64,000 nt of DNA, taken from positions 1 through 64,000 of the forward strand of contig CACZGS010000004.1 in NCBI GenBank assembly GCA_902780785.1. The letters are read 5' to 3'. The translations under genes and the position numbers were made by a program. Position 1 is the stretch's first letter. Every line of letters begins with the position of its first letter. Below are positions 54,779-62,291 of the stretch, piece by piece. Below the pieces are notes generated by a model. That model ran no database searches and was not told the DNA's origin. It saw nothing but the letters and a program-made list of their open reading frames with translations. This DNA comes from Oscillospiraceae bacterium. GTDB lineage: Bacteria; Bacillota; Clostridia; Saccharofermentanales; Saccharofermentanaceae.

Positions 54779-55804
54779 TCAATCAGCCCCTTTCAATATC
54801 TTTCTTATCCCTTGTGCCCTGAACTTCTGTGAAGCTATGCTCTGGCTGCTCTTCCTTGTGGGAGCTTCCGGTTCCCAGAGGATATCCATTGCAAGCTTGT
54901 TTATGGTATTCCAGGATATCTTGATATCACCGGAATCATCGTATTCGTGATAGAGCCTGAGCCACCCTAATGCCTGCAGAGCCTCACCTCTGGAGATTAT
55001 GTTGGCATATCTCAATGTGCCGTAAGACCTGCCGTAGATATCTGCGGTCTGGTCTTTCTTGTTGGATGCGATCTCATCCCTTAATGCCCTCTCAGCCTTG
55101 ATGACATCTGCTATGAGCATCTCGCCTCTCTTCAATACTTCATCTTCGGTAACGCCCAATGTGTTGACGCTCGCGATGATGTATACGTCGGAATCGGCGA
55201 TCTCGCCTCTTTCGGCGAACGGGTAGATGGACCATTCATACTGGCTTACACGCTGCGAGAGAGCCGCGATGCCACCTTCTGTCTTTGAGATCGCCGGGAG
55301 CGAGACTGTATAGAGGACTTTAAGTCCGGTACCTGCGAGCCTTACGTTTGAAGTAAGGAATCCGTAGTTCTCAGAGAAAGCTATGTCGAGCTTGCTCTCG
55401 AGATCAAGCGCTGCCTCCTCGGCTTTCTTGTAAACGCTGATATCGTGGCCCGGCGCCATTGCCTTTACCGTGAGGTGCTCTCCTACGCCTACTGCAACTG
55501 AAAGACTTACATCATCGTTGTAATAGAATGCTTTCCTCTCGGGATTTGCCAGCTGGCTTGCTTCCCTGCCCAGTATCTGGAGTCTTGTAAGCCTTAATAT
55601 AGTATTCTTATCAAGATTAGAGGCATTGCCTCCTGCATAAACATCCTTGTCGATCGCCTTGTCGATCGTATCCAAAAGGCTCTGGCACTCCTTATCGTCC
55701 AGTCTCGGCATGAAATTGTAGCCTTTTATGTTACGTACGATGCAGGCTTTGGTGGAGAGTACAACGTCGTTATCTTTGCCGTCATTCGTATACCATTCAG
55801 ACAT
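54779..55804 (-). CDS. mcsB: McsB-like protein with degenerate arginine-kinase active site
   Basis: 341 residues from the ATG at 55804, chosen by comparison with family N-termini; it overlaps mcsA by 8 bp. Fold and order match McsB: NDVVLSTKACIVRN, TSNVRLAGTGLK, DIYGRSYGTLR. Key residues differ from B. subtilis McsB as I remember it: SSRIRLAR is STKACIVR (K19, C21 at the two ATP-binding Arg positions), NEEDH is GVGEH (106-110, both Glu gone), and the Cys of TSCPTNVGTG is N153. The C-terminal phosphoarginine-binding RDIRR is also not conserved. It probably lacks protein arginine kinase activity but may still act as a ClpC adaptor. Confidence 0.8.
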   Translation of the reverse strand: MSEWYTNDGKDNDVVLSTKACIVRNIKGYNFMPRLDDKECQSLLDTIDKAIDKDVYAGGNASNLDKNTILRLTRLQILGREASQLANPERKAFYYNDDVSLSVAVGVGEHLTVKAMAPGHDISVYKKAEEAALDLESKLDIAFSENYGFLTSNVRLAGTGLKVLYTVSLPAISKTEGGIAALSQRVSQYEWSIYPFAERGEIADSDVYIIASVNTLGVTEDEVLKRGEMLIADVIKAERALRDEIASNKKDQTADIYGRSYGTLRYANIISRGEALQALGWLRLYHEYDDSGDIKISWNTINKLAMDILWEPEAPTRKSSQSIASQKFRAQGIRKILKGAD

Positions 55805-56471
55805 TGCCTTCACCTTCCTTTCTGCCCTTGAGCTCATCTCTGAGTCTTGAAGCGAGCTTATATTCCTCAGCATCTGCTGCGACCTTGATACCCTTTTCGA
55901 GATCTTCGTCGGAGAGCATTCCCAGATCAGCCTTCATGAGCTGGTCAAGAGTAAGGCCCTTCCCGCTATTCTTTGCGGGCTTCGGCGCCTCTGTCTCCTT
56001 AACGGGGGCAGCAGCTTCTTTTGCCGTAATGTCGATCTCCTTTGCCTTCGGAGCCGGCTTCTTTATCTCCTGGGGGATCTCCATGTTCTTTGCATCAGTA
56101 TCGGCGGACTGTGCGGGAAGCCTTCCTGCGTATTCGCTGTTGCCCTGCTGCTTGAACATCTCCCTTACGATGTTGTCGTTAAAGGTGTTGTAGCACTCGA
56201 TGCATCCTACGCGTCCCTCATTCTCGAATTCCCTTAAGGTCATTCCGCACTTGGGGCATGTAAGCGTGCTGTTGCCGAAGTCCAGCTCGCTCATCTGCAT
56301 AAGTGAGGAAGCGATCTGGTCCAAAGGTGAGAAAGGATTGCCCAGAAGGTCGGACGGATCTTTTAAGAATCTGTCGTAACCCATAAGCCTCGCGCAGTTC
56401 TCACAGTACGTGACACCGTTTATCTTTATTATCCTGTTGGTAAGTTCTTTACCACATCTTTCACATCTCAT
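55797..56471 (-). CDS. mcsA: McsA, zinc-finger/UVR-domain protein
   Basis: 224 residues. Two zinc-finger modules: CERCG...CENC and CPKCG...CIEC, all eight cysteines present. A Pro/Lys/Ala-rich linker (about 105-170) longer than in Bacillus follows, then a UVR motif (DAEEYKLASRLRDELKG). It normally activates McsB and helps CtsR regulation by redox and heat. Third from last in the operon order ctsR-mcsA-mcsB-clpC. AAGGAG precedes the ATG. Confidence 0.92.
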   Translation of the reverse strand: MRCERCGKELTNRIIKINGVTYCENCARLMGYDRFLKDPSDLLGNPFSPLDQIASSLMQMSELDFGNSTLTCPKCGMTLREFENEGRVGCIECYNTFNDNIVREMFKQQGNSEYAGRLPAQSADTDAKNMEIPQEIKKPAPKAKEIDITAKEAAAPVKETEAPKPAKNSGKGLTLDQLMKADLGMLSDEDLEKGIKVAADAEEYKLASRLRDELKGRKEGEGNV

Positions 56472-56501
56472 TTATTTAGTCTCCTTTTGTAATCCCTTTA
56501 T

Positions 56502-56963
56502 TCACGTCACCATCAGTCCGAGCAGTGCATGCTTGAATATGTCGGCTCTTAAGACTGACCTTATATCAGAATCGACTCTTGTAAGAGCCCTGTCTGATAC
56601 CGCCGCCATGATCGCTGTTCCTTCCTTGGAAGTCATGGCGCCGACGGTTACCGCATTGGTCAGAAGATTCTTTGCCTGCTGCTGCGAAAGGTCATCGCCC
56701 ACACTGTCGATTATCGTCTTGAGATATTCGGCGGGACCCACGTGATTTACTCTCGTAATGGTGATCTGTCCGCCGCCGCCTCTACGGCTCTCGACTATAT
56801 ATCCGCTTCCGCCCGAGAATCTCGTGGAAAGCACATATGTGATCTGGGACGGCACACAATTCGCCTGCTCTGCCAATTGGCTTCTGCAGATCGTCGCAGT
56901 ACCGTCATTCTCTTCGACCATCTCCTTGATCATCTGTTCAATTACATCAACCAGCCTAGCCAC
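56502..56963 (-). CDS. ctsR: CtsR, heat-shock repressor
   Basis: 153 residues from a GTG at 56963, which has AAGGAGG 8 bases upstream; the frame could start at a TTG at 56990, but that would bury the ribosome binding site inside the gene. The DNA-binding domain is well conserved (NCVPSQITYVLSTRF, the glycine wing ESRRGGGGQITI). The C-terminal dimerisation region follows. It represses the operon by binding a heptad direct repeat; such a box overlaps its own promoter here. Degradation via McsB/ClpCP is the known control elsewhere. Confidence 0.94.
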   Translation of the reverse strand: MARLVDVIEQMIKEMVEENDGTATICRSQLAEQANCVPSQITYVLSTRFSGGSGYIVESRRGGGGQITITRVNHVGPAEYLKTIIDSVGDDLSQQQAKNLLTNAVTVGAMTSKEGTAIMAAVSDRALTRVDSDIRSVLRADIFKHALLGLMVT

Positions 56964-57013
56964 AAGCGCGTCCTCCTTCCGCTTTATCAAATGTCATTTT
57001 CACTTTGCTCTTT

Positions 57014-57042
57014 TCTGACTTTGACTTTGACTTTCTTTGACT
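57014..57042 (-). promoter_or_regulatory. CtsR operator
   Basis: 57026-57042 reads AGTCAAA-GAA-AGTCAAA on the minus strand, an exact match to the consensus RGTCAAA-NAN-RGTCAAA. Another overlapping AGTCAAA (57020-57026) and a degenerate copy (57014-57020) follow. It lies directly after the -10 box, over the start of transcription, so CtsR binding would block the promoter. Confidence 0.92.
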
Positions 57043-57071
57043 ATTATGGAACTGATCCTGTCTTTTGTCAA
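57043..57071 (-). promoter_or_regulatory. Promoter of the ctsR operon
   Basis: Minus-strand TTGACA (57066-57071) and CATAAT (57043-57048) with a 17-bp spacer, directly followed by the CtsR operator. Confidence 0.85.
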
Positions 57072-57102
57072 CAGGAAAATCAGGAAAAGTCAAAAATGCC
57101 AT

Positions 57103-57132
57103 TCAAAAAATTGACTGCCCCGGAAGGCAGCC
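57103..57132 (-). terminator. Terminator of the acyltransferase 3 gene
   Basis: 7-bp GC-rich stem with one G-U and 6-nt loop (57113-57132), followed on the minus strand by AATTTTTT. It insulates the ctsR promoter from upstream transcription. Confidence 0.7.
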
Positions 57133-57158
57133 TTGCTGTTTAAGTAAATTATCTGACT

Positions 57159-58160
57159 TTAATTTTCTGTAATAGAGTTTTTTTGTCTCGCAGGCAGGTT
57201 CTTTTTGACTATTACGATCGCTATGGAAACAATGGCCGTAAAGAAATAAATGATGACCGGCATAACGAACCTTATGTTGCCGTCAGGCATTCCGAATATC
57301 GCATAGGCAAGGTCTCTTACCGCGCAATGCATAAAGAAGATAAAAGGCGTGCAGTGGCATCCGTACCAGCGTATGGGCTCAGGCCAATTCTTGTCCGCAT
57401 ATTTGATCGCCAGGCTGAACAGGCCGAAGACAACAAAGAGCGTTCCGACATAAAGGACATGTTCATGGTAAACAAGTGCCTCTCCTATGGTCATCGCAGT
57501 TCCCGCAAGGATCATGACCCAGAGAGTTACCTTGGAAAGGCGCTCCGGGATATCCGGCTTTTCTCTTAAGAAGATACCGAGAAGGACAAACGGCAAAGCT
57601 GTAAATAACCAGTTGCCGACATGGAACCACCTGATATCCAGAGTGTCAGCCATTACCAGATTTGCAATGAGGAGAACAGGGATAAGGAAATATAACTTCT
57701 TAAGAAGACCGGTATTGGTCAGCACAAGGAGAACCAGAAGGACATAGATATACGCGAACAGATACCACATCATGGAACCGATGAGCTGGCCGTAATTGAA
57801 AGCCACGAGATTTACTAAAGTGTCCCAGCTCATCCAGGAAGTGAACCAGTAGAACATATCGCGGCCCTTCAGTATGCAGTTCACCGTATTGATGACACAA
57901 TAAAGCACCGTGCAGATGACAGACATGCGGACAGTTGCAAGAAGTGTCCTCTTGATCCTCTTCTCGATCACATCCTTGCTGTCACCGGGCGTGAAAAGAA
58001 ACCATCCGGAAACCATGTAGAAGAACGGAACGGCAAATCTCGTGACCGCCATCGAGCCGTGCGTGAACGGTTCCGGGAACGGCACGTGACAGAGCACCAC
58101 CGCGAAGCTGGCGATAATGCGTATTATGTCGATAGTTCCGTTTCTTTTGACTGATCCCAT
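57159..58160 (-). CDS. Acyltransferase 3 family membrane protein
   Basis: 333 residues with about ten membrane spans. N-terminal signature RNGTIDIIRIIASFAVVLCHVPFP with the catalytic-type His, and RFAVPFFYMVSGWFLF. Members O-acylate surface sugars, peptidoglycan or antibiotics using cytosolic acyl-CoA. The substrate cannot be told. The ribosome binding site is weak (GCGGGA close to the ATG). Between its own terminator and that of the upstream DUF1846 gene it looks monocistronic, although no clear promoter fits the short 64-bp gap. Confidence 0.9.
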   Translation of the reverse strand: MGSVKRNGTIDIIRIIASFAVVLCHVPFPEPFTHGSMAVTRFAVPFFYMVSGWFLFTPGDSKDVIEKRIKRTLLATVRMSVICTVLYCVINTVNCILKGRDMFYWFTSWMSWDTLVNLVAFNYGQLIGSMMWYLFAYIYVLLVLLVLTNTGLLKKLYFLIPVLLIANLVMADTLDIRWFHVGNWLFTALPFVLLGIFLREKPDIPERLSKVTLWVMILAGTAMTIGEALVYHEHVLYVGTLFVVFGLFSLAIKYADKNWPEPIRWYGCHCTPFIFFMHCAVRDLAYAIFGMPDGNIRFVMPVIIYFFTAIVSIAIVIVKKNLPARQKNSITEN

Positions 58161-58170
58161 ATCCCGCTGT

Positions 58171-58209
58171 AAAAAAAATACGGCGGTCCCATAAAGACGG
58201 AACCGCCGT
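58171..58209 (-). terminator. Terminator of the DUF1846 gene
   Basis: 11-bp GC-rich stem with one G-U and 8-nt loop (58180-58209), followed on the minus strand by ATTTTTTTT. Confidence 0.92.
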
Positions 58210-58224
58210 TAATGATCTGAATCT

Positions 58225-59709
58225 TTATCTGTGGTAGAGCTTCTTTGTCTCGTAGATAGGCTCGCAGGTAAGGTTGATGCCGAGCTTATGGAACATATTG
58301 AGGTCTACCGAGCTCATCATGGTAGTGGAATGAGCATCGCTGTTGGCGAGGTTGCCGATCTGCTGCATAGCGAGCTCTGCTACCGGGTTGGTGGCAGCAC
58401 TGATCGCAAGAGCGATGAGGACCTCATCCGTATGAAGTCTGGGGTTGTGGTTGCCCATATGATTGATCTTAAGGTCAGAGATAGGCTCGATAACGTTAGG
58501 TGAGATTAGCGGAATGTCGTGTGAGATTCCTGCAAGGACCTTGAGAGCGTTAAGAAGCGCAGCGGAAGCAGGTCCTAAAAGAGGTGTTGTCTTGCCTGTA
58601 ACGATCTGGCCGTCGGGAAGCTCCAATGCAACTGCGGGAGCGCCAGTGGATTCGGAACGGACGGAAGCAGCTCCGATAACGCGGCGGTCTGAAATATTGA
58701 TGCCGGACTTCTTCATGAGGAACTCGATCTTGGTAACGTCGGAACCATCTGAGTTGCCGGCTCTTGTTGCCATCTTGGCCTCATAATATCTTCTGATGAT
58801 CTCCTGCCTCGAAGCCTCCTGGCAAGCCTCATCGTCAACAATGGCAAATCCTGCCATGTTAACGCCCATGTCCGTAGGTGACTTGTACGGGCTCTCTCCA
58901 TAGATCTTCTCGAAAATTGCATTTACTACAGGGAAGATCTCAACGTCTCTGTTGTAGTTAACCGTTGTCTTTCCGTAAGCTTCAAGATGGAAAGGATCGA
59001 TCATGTTAACGTCAGCAAGATCTGCTGTTGCTGCTTCATATGCAACATTTACAGGGTGCTGGAGAGGGATAGACCAGATAGGGAATGTCTCAAATTTTGC
59101 GTAGCCTGCCTTGATGCCGCGCTTATTCTCGTGATAGAGCTGTGACAGGCAAGTAGCCATCTTTCCGGAACCCGGGCCCGGAGCCGTTACGACAACGAGC
59201 TTTCTGGTTGTCTCGATATAATCATTCTTTCCGTAACCGTCTTCGCTTACGATAAGCGGGATATCGGAAGGATAACCTGCGATAGGATAATGTCTGTAGG
59301 ACTTAACGCCGAGGCCTCTGAGTCTTGCCTCGAACTTCTCTGCCAGAGGCTGGCCAGCGAACTGTGTGATTACAACGCTTCCGACAAAGAGTCCGAACTC
59401 TGTGAAAGCATCGATGAGACGGAGTACTTCCTGGTCATAAGTAATGCCAAGGTCTCCTCTTCTCTTATTCTTCTCAATGGCATCAGCGTTGATCGCGATA
59501 ACGATCTCTGCGTCTTCTGAAAGCGCCTTGAGCATTCTGATCTTGCTGTCAGGCTCGAAGCCCGGCAATACTCTTGATGCGTGATAATCGTCGAACAGCT
59601 TGCCGCCGAATTCAAGATAAAGTTTGCCGCCGAACTTATCGACGCGCTCTCTGATGTGCTGGCTCTGCAGCTCTACATACTTGTCATTGGAAAAACCGAT
59701 TTTGAACAT
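58225..59709 (-). CDS. DUF1846 (UPF0371) protein
   Basis: 494 residues, the usual length. Recognised by [43 protein letters not shown], the P-loop-like [19 protein letters not shown], and [27 protein letters not shown]. The family is widespread in Firmicutes; the fold suggests a nucleotide-binding enzyme but the reaction is, to my knowledge, not established. GGAGGGA precedes the ATG. Last gene of a probable operon with the MBL-fold, HdeD-like and GGDTF genes. Confidence 0.93.
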   Translation of the reverse strand: MFKIGFSNDKYVELQSQHIRERVDKFGGKLYLEFGGKLFDDYHASRVLPGFEPDSKIRMLKALSEDAEIVIAINADAIEKNKRRGDLGITYDQEVLRLIDAFTEFGLFVGSVVITQFAGQPLAEKFEARLRGLGVKSYRHYPIAGYPSDIPLIVSEDGYGKNDYIETTRKLVVVTAPGPGSGKMATCLSQLYHENKRGIKAGYAKFETFPIWSIPLQHPVNVAYEAATADLADVNMIDPFHLEAYGKTTVNYNRDVEIFPVVNAIFEKIYGESPYKSPTDMGVNMAGFAIVDDEACQEASRQEIIRRYYEAKMATRAGNSDGSDVTKIEFLMKKSGINISDRRVIGAASVRSESTGAPAVALELPDGQIVTGKTTPLLGPASAALLNALKVLAGISHDIPLISPNVIEPISDLKINHMGNHNPRLHTDEVLIALAISAATNPVAELAMQQIGNLANSDAHSTTMMSSVDLNMFHKLGINLTCEPIYETKKLYHR

Positions 59710-59776
59710 AAGTCCCTCCCACCCTTTTCGAAAAATTATATCGTAAAGATTGGAAATCTTTTGTTACAAAATTCGA

Positions 59777-60418
59777 TTATCTTAAAATTTTTAAAGGCTC
59801 CATCAAAAGAAGCGCTTTTACCTTCGGAAGTTCTTCTGCGATGAACCTTCTGCTGATTATCTCGCGGTCTTCATCGTTGCCGATAAGCTCTACGAACTCT
59901 TCCCTTCCCGATATCTGGTCGTAGCCGAATCTCTTGCTTCTGTAGTGCATTGGGATAACGACTTTGGGGTCGATCTGATTTGTCATGTCGTGAGCCTGCT
60001 TGCAGTCGATCGTAAAGAAGCCTCCGACAGGGATCATGAGGAGATCACATCCCTTTATCTCCGCTAACTGCTCATCTGTAAGATCGCATCCGATATCGCC
60101 CATGTGAACGACAGTCTCATCTCCTGACTTGACCTTGGTGATATTATTCCTGCCGCGCTTGGCACCTTGGACATCATCGTGGAATGTCCTGATCACCGTA
60201 ACTTCCGGTTCAGGACCGGTGTAAGGGTCTAAAGGCTTTGTGACCGATTCATAATCGTTGTGATCTGCATGTGAATGTGAGCAGAAGACCTCGTCAGCAC
60301 TGACATTGGCATCTGACAATCCGGGTACGCAGCCCGGCTTATAAGGATCGAAACATACCGTAAGGCCGGTATCGAATCTTATGAGAAAGCACGCATGTCC
60401 GACGAATGTTATTTCCAT
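59777..60418 (-). CDS. MBL-fold metallo-hydrolase
   Basis: 213 residues. Metallo-beta-lactamase fold with the metal motif HSHADHND, earlier TFVGHACFLI, and a later histidine in VIPMHYRSKRFG. Resembles the UPF0173/ascorbate-6-phosphate lactonase-like branch. The metal site looks complete; the substrate is unknown. AGGAG precedes the ATG. It follows the HdeD-like gene by 21 bp. Confidence 0.9.
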   Translation of the reverse strand: MEITFVGHACFLIRFDTGLTVCFDPYKPGCVPGLSDANVSADEVFCSHSHADHNDYESVTKPLDPYTGPEPEVTVIRTFHDDVQGAKRGRNNITKVKSGDETVVHMGDIGCDLTDEQLAEIKGCDLLMIPVGGFFTIDCKQAHDMTNQIDPKVVIPMHYRSKRFGYDQISGREEFVELIGNDEDREIISRRFIAEELPKVKALLLMEPLKILR

Positions 60419-60439
60419 GAGAGCGCTCCTGTCTTGGGA

Positions 60440-61120
60440 TCAGTACTTAACGTTGTCTTCGGAATCGGAGTCCTTTTTCTCCTCAGTCGTCTCTGACTCG
60501 ACGGTATAAGTCGCATCTTCAAGAATCTTGGAATTAGCCTTGAATTCCTTCTTTGCCTGAGAAGCAAGAAGTGCGTTTGCGATACCGCCAACAGCACCAA
60601 CAACGAGTGTGATTCCGATGAGTATCGTAAGTGTCTTTGTAGCGCCGTTGAAGCATGCGACGAAGATGCCCATGCCGAGAGCAATGATGCCGAACAAAAG
60701 TGAGAACCACCAGTACTTTGCGCCTGCAGGTCTCAGTGTTCCGACGGAAGCTACTATGATGACGATCGCATAGATCAGGATGATGATTCCGAAGATGAAG
60801 TTAAGGAACGTAATGATGGGCAGCGGGTTGATGATGAATACGATGCCCGTGATGGCTATGGCGCAGCCGATTATGAAGACGATCCAGTCGAATACGGTCT
60901 TTTCCTTGATCCTGAGGAAGTTGATGAGTTCGAAGATGCCTATCAGAACAAGGACTCCTCCGACTACTCTTACAAAGCCCGAAGCTATCTCGTCGCCTTT
61001 TCCTGCCAAGGTACCGATGAAGAAGATAAGTCCCAGAAAGAGCATTACGATATCGAGCACGATCGTCGCGACATTATACTCGCTGATCTTATTCTTCTTA
61101 GGGGTCTTGGTCTTAGCCAT
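60440..61120 (-). CDS. HdeD/DUF308-like membrane protein
   Basis: 226 residues with six membrane spans arranged as helix pairs (LDIVMLFLGLIFFIGTLAG, GGVLVLIGIFELINFL, IVFIIGCAIAITGIVFII and so on), the pattern of DUF308/HdeD proteins. A ~45-residue acidic cytoplasmic tail follows (ESETTEEKKDSDSEDN). The family is linked to acid resistance in enterobacteria, but in Firmicutes the role is unknown. GAGGA precedes the ATG. It starts 4 bp after the GGDTF gene. Confidence 0.82.
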   Translation of the reverse strand: MAKTKTPKKNKISEYNVATIVLDIVMLFLGLIFFIGTLAGKGDEIASGFVRVVGGVLVLIGIFELINFLRIKEKTVFDWIVFIIGCAIAITGIVFIINPLPIITFLNFIFGIIILIYAIVIIVASVGTLRPAGAKYWWFSLLFGIIALGMGIFVACFNGATKTLTILIGITLVVGAVGGIANALLASQAKKEFKANSKILEDATYTVESETTEEKKDSDSEDNVKY

Positions 61121-61124
61121 ATGG

Positions 61125-62243
61125 TTATTCCTCGCTTTCGCCGGTTGTCATTATCATATTCTTACCTGATTTCTTTGCATTTGACAATGCCGCCTGGGCC
61201 TCTTTCAAAGCACTTTCGAGATCCATGGTAACATCAAACCAGGCATATCCGCCGCTTATGGTAACGGGTTCTTTGGTAAAAGAATACTTCTTCTTGGAAA
61301 ATTCTTTGCGGATCTGATTCAGCACATCGAAATTCTCGTCCCTTGTGCCGTTCTCGAAAACGATCACGAATGTATCACCGCCGTATCTTCCGACGATGGT
61401 ATCCTCGTCTATAACGCTCTGGAGGACCTGGCCCAAAGCCTTGAGAACCTCATCACCTATGTCGTTTCCGAGCTCGTCATTGATCTTCTTGAAATCATCG
61501 ATATCAAGGATCGCAATGCCGCACGGATCAAGCTCATTGGTTTTCTTCAAGATCTCATTTGCCGATTCGGTAAGGTATTTCTTGCTGTAGACTCCCGTGA
61601 TCCTGTCAGTCTCAAAGCCGTGCTCGAACTTGTTCGCGCCGGCAAAGTTCCTCTCCCTTATCATGAGAAGTCTCGTATTGAAGAGCTCCAGCCTGAATGC
61701 CAGGAAGCTGATGCCCAATGCCATTACCTCCGCGATTATGATGCAGAGGATCGAGAAGCTTCTCTCATCTGGATAATCGTAGATATGCAGTATTCCGCAA
61801 TAGAGGATGAATACGATGCTGAGGCCCGCCTGAACGAAGAGGATAAATCCGTCATGGAATGCCGAGCAGAATATGATCGCAAAGAGCGGGAAAACCCAGA
61901 GCGGGATAAAGTAGCTGTGTGCAAGAGCTATGACGCCGCACATTATAACGCCCGCAAAGGACACTACCCTGTTCTTCGTGGTATCGGTGCTGGTCTCGGA
62001 TCTGTTGGAGAACCTCGTGATCACATACAGAATGCTGTTTACCAGCAAAGGCACCAATATCCTGAATTCAATATAGGTATTTACCGGCTGGCCCACATTA
62101 TCCGTCAGATAGTAGTAAATGAATATCGCCACCTCAAGCGATACGCAGACAATGGCCATGATGAGGATGATCCTCTCAAATTCGAACCTGATGGTCCTTT
62201 CCAGATTCCTTAGCGCGGGATCATTGATCGGCTTGCTTTCCAT
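61125..62243 (-). CDS. Membrane diguanylate-cyclase-like protein with GGDTF motif
   Basis: 372 residues. Six membrane spans in the first ~200 residues, then a GGDEF-family domain (about 205-370): ITGVYSKKYLTES, LDIDDFKKINDELGNDIGDEVL and the active-site loop GRYGGDTFVIVF. The conserved Glu of GGDEF is T291 (GGDTF, 288-292). This residue is important for metal and catalysis, so the enzyme is probably inactive or much weakened. It could bind GTP or serve as a c-di-GMP-related sensor. GAGGT lies upstream of the ATG. First gene of the operon running to DUF1846. Confidence 0.88.
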   Translation of the reverse strand: MESKPINDPALRNLERTIRFEFERIILIMAIVCVSLEVAIFIYYYLTDNVGQPVNTYIEFRILVPLLVNSILYVITRFSNRSETSTDTTKNRVVSFAGVIMCGVIALAHSYFIPLWVFPLFAIIFCSAFHDGFILFVQAGLSIVFILYCGILHIYDYPDERSFSILCIIIAEVMALGISFLAFRLELFNTRLLMIRERNFAGANKFEHGFETDRITGVYSKKYLTESANEILKKTNELDPCGIAILDIDDFKKINDELGNDIGDEVLKALGQVLQSVIDEDTIVGRYGGDTFVIVFENGTRDENFDVLNQIRKEFSKKKYSFTKEPVTISGGYAWFDVTMDLESALKEAQAALSNAKKSGKNMIMTTGESEE

Positions 62244-62291
62244 ATGCGTTACCTCGTTGAGCTATGCTGTGCGCCTGCCTGAATGATTGCC

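Noticed and set aside
54779..55804. McsB considered as a frameshifted pseudogene
   Set aside because: The frame is full length, tightly coupled to mcsA and clpC, and keeps fold motifs; the missing residues are point substitutions.
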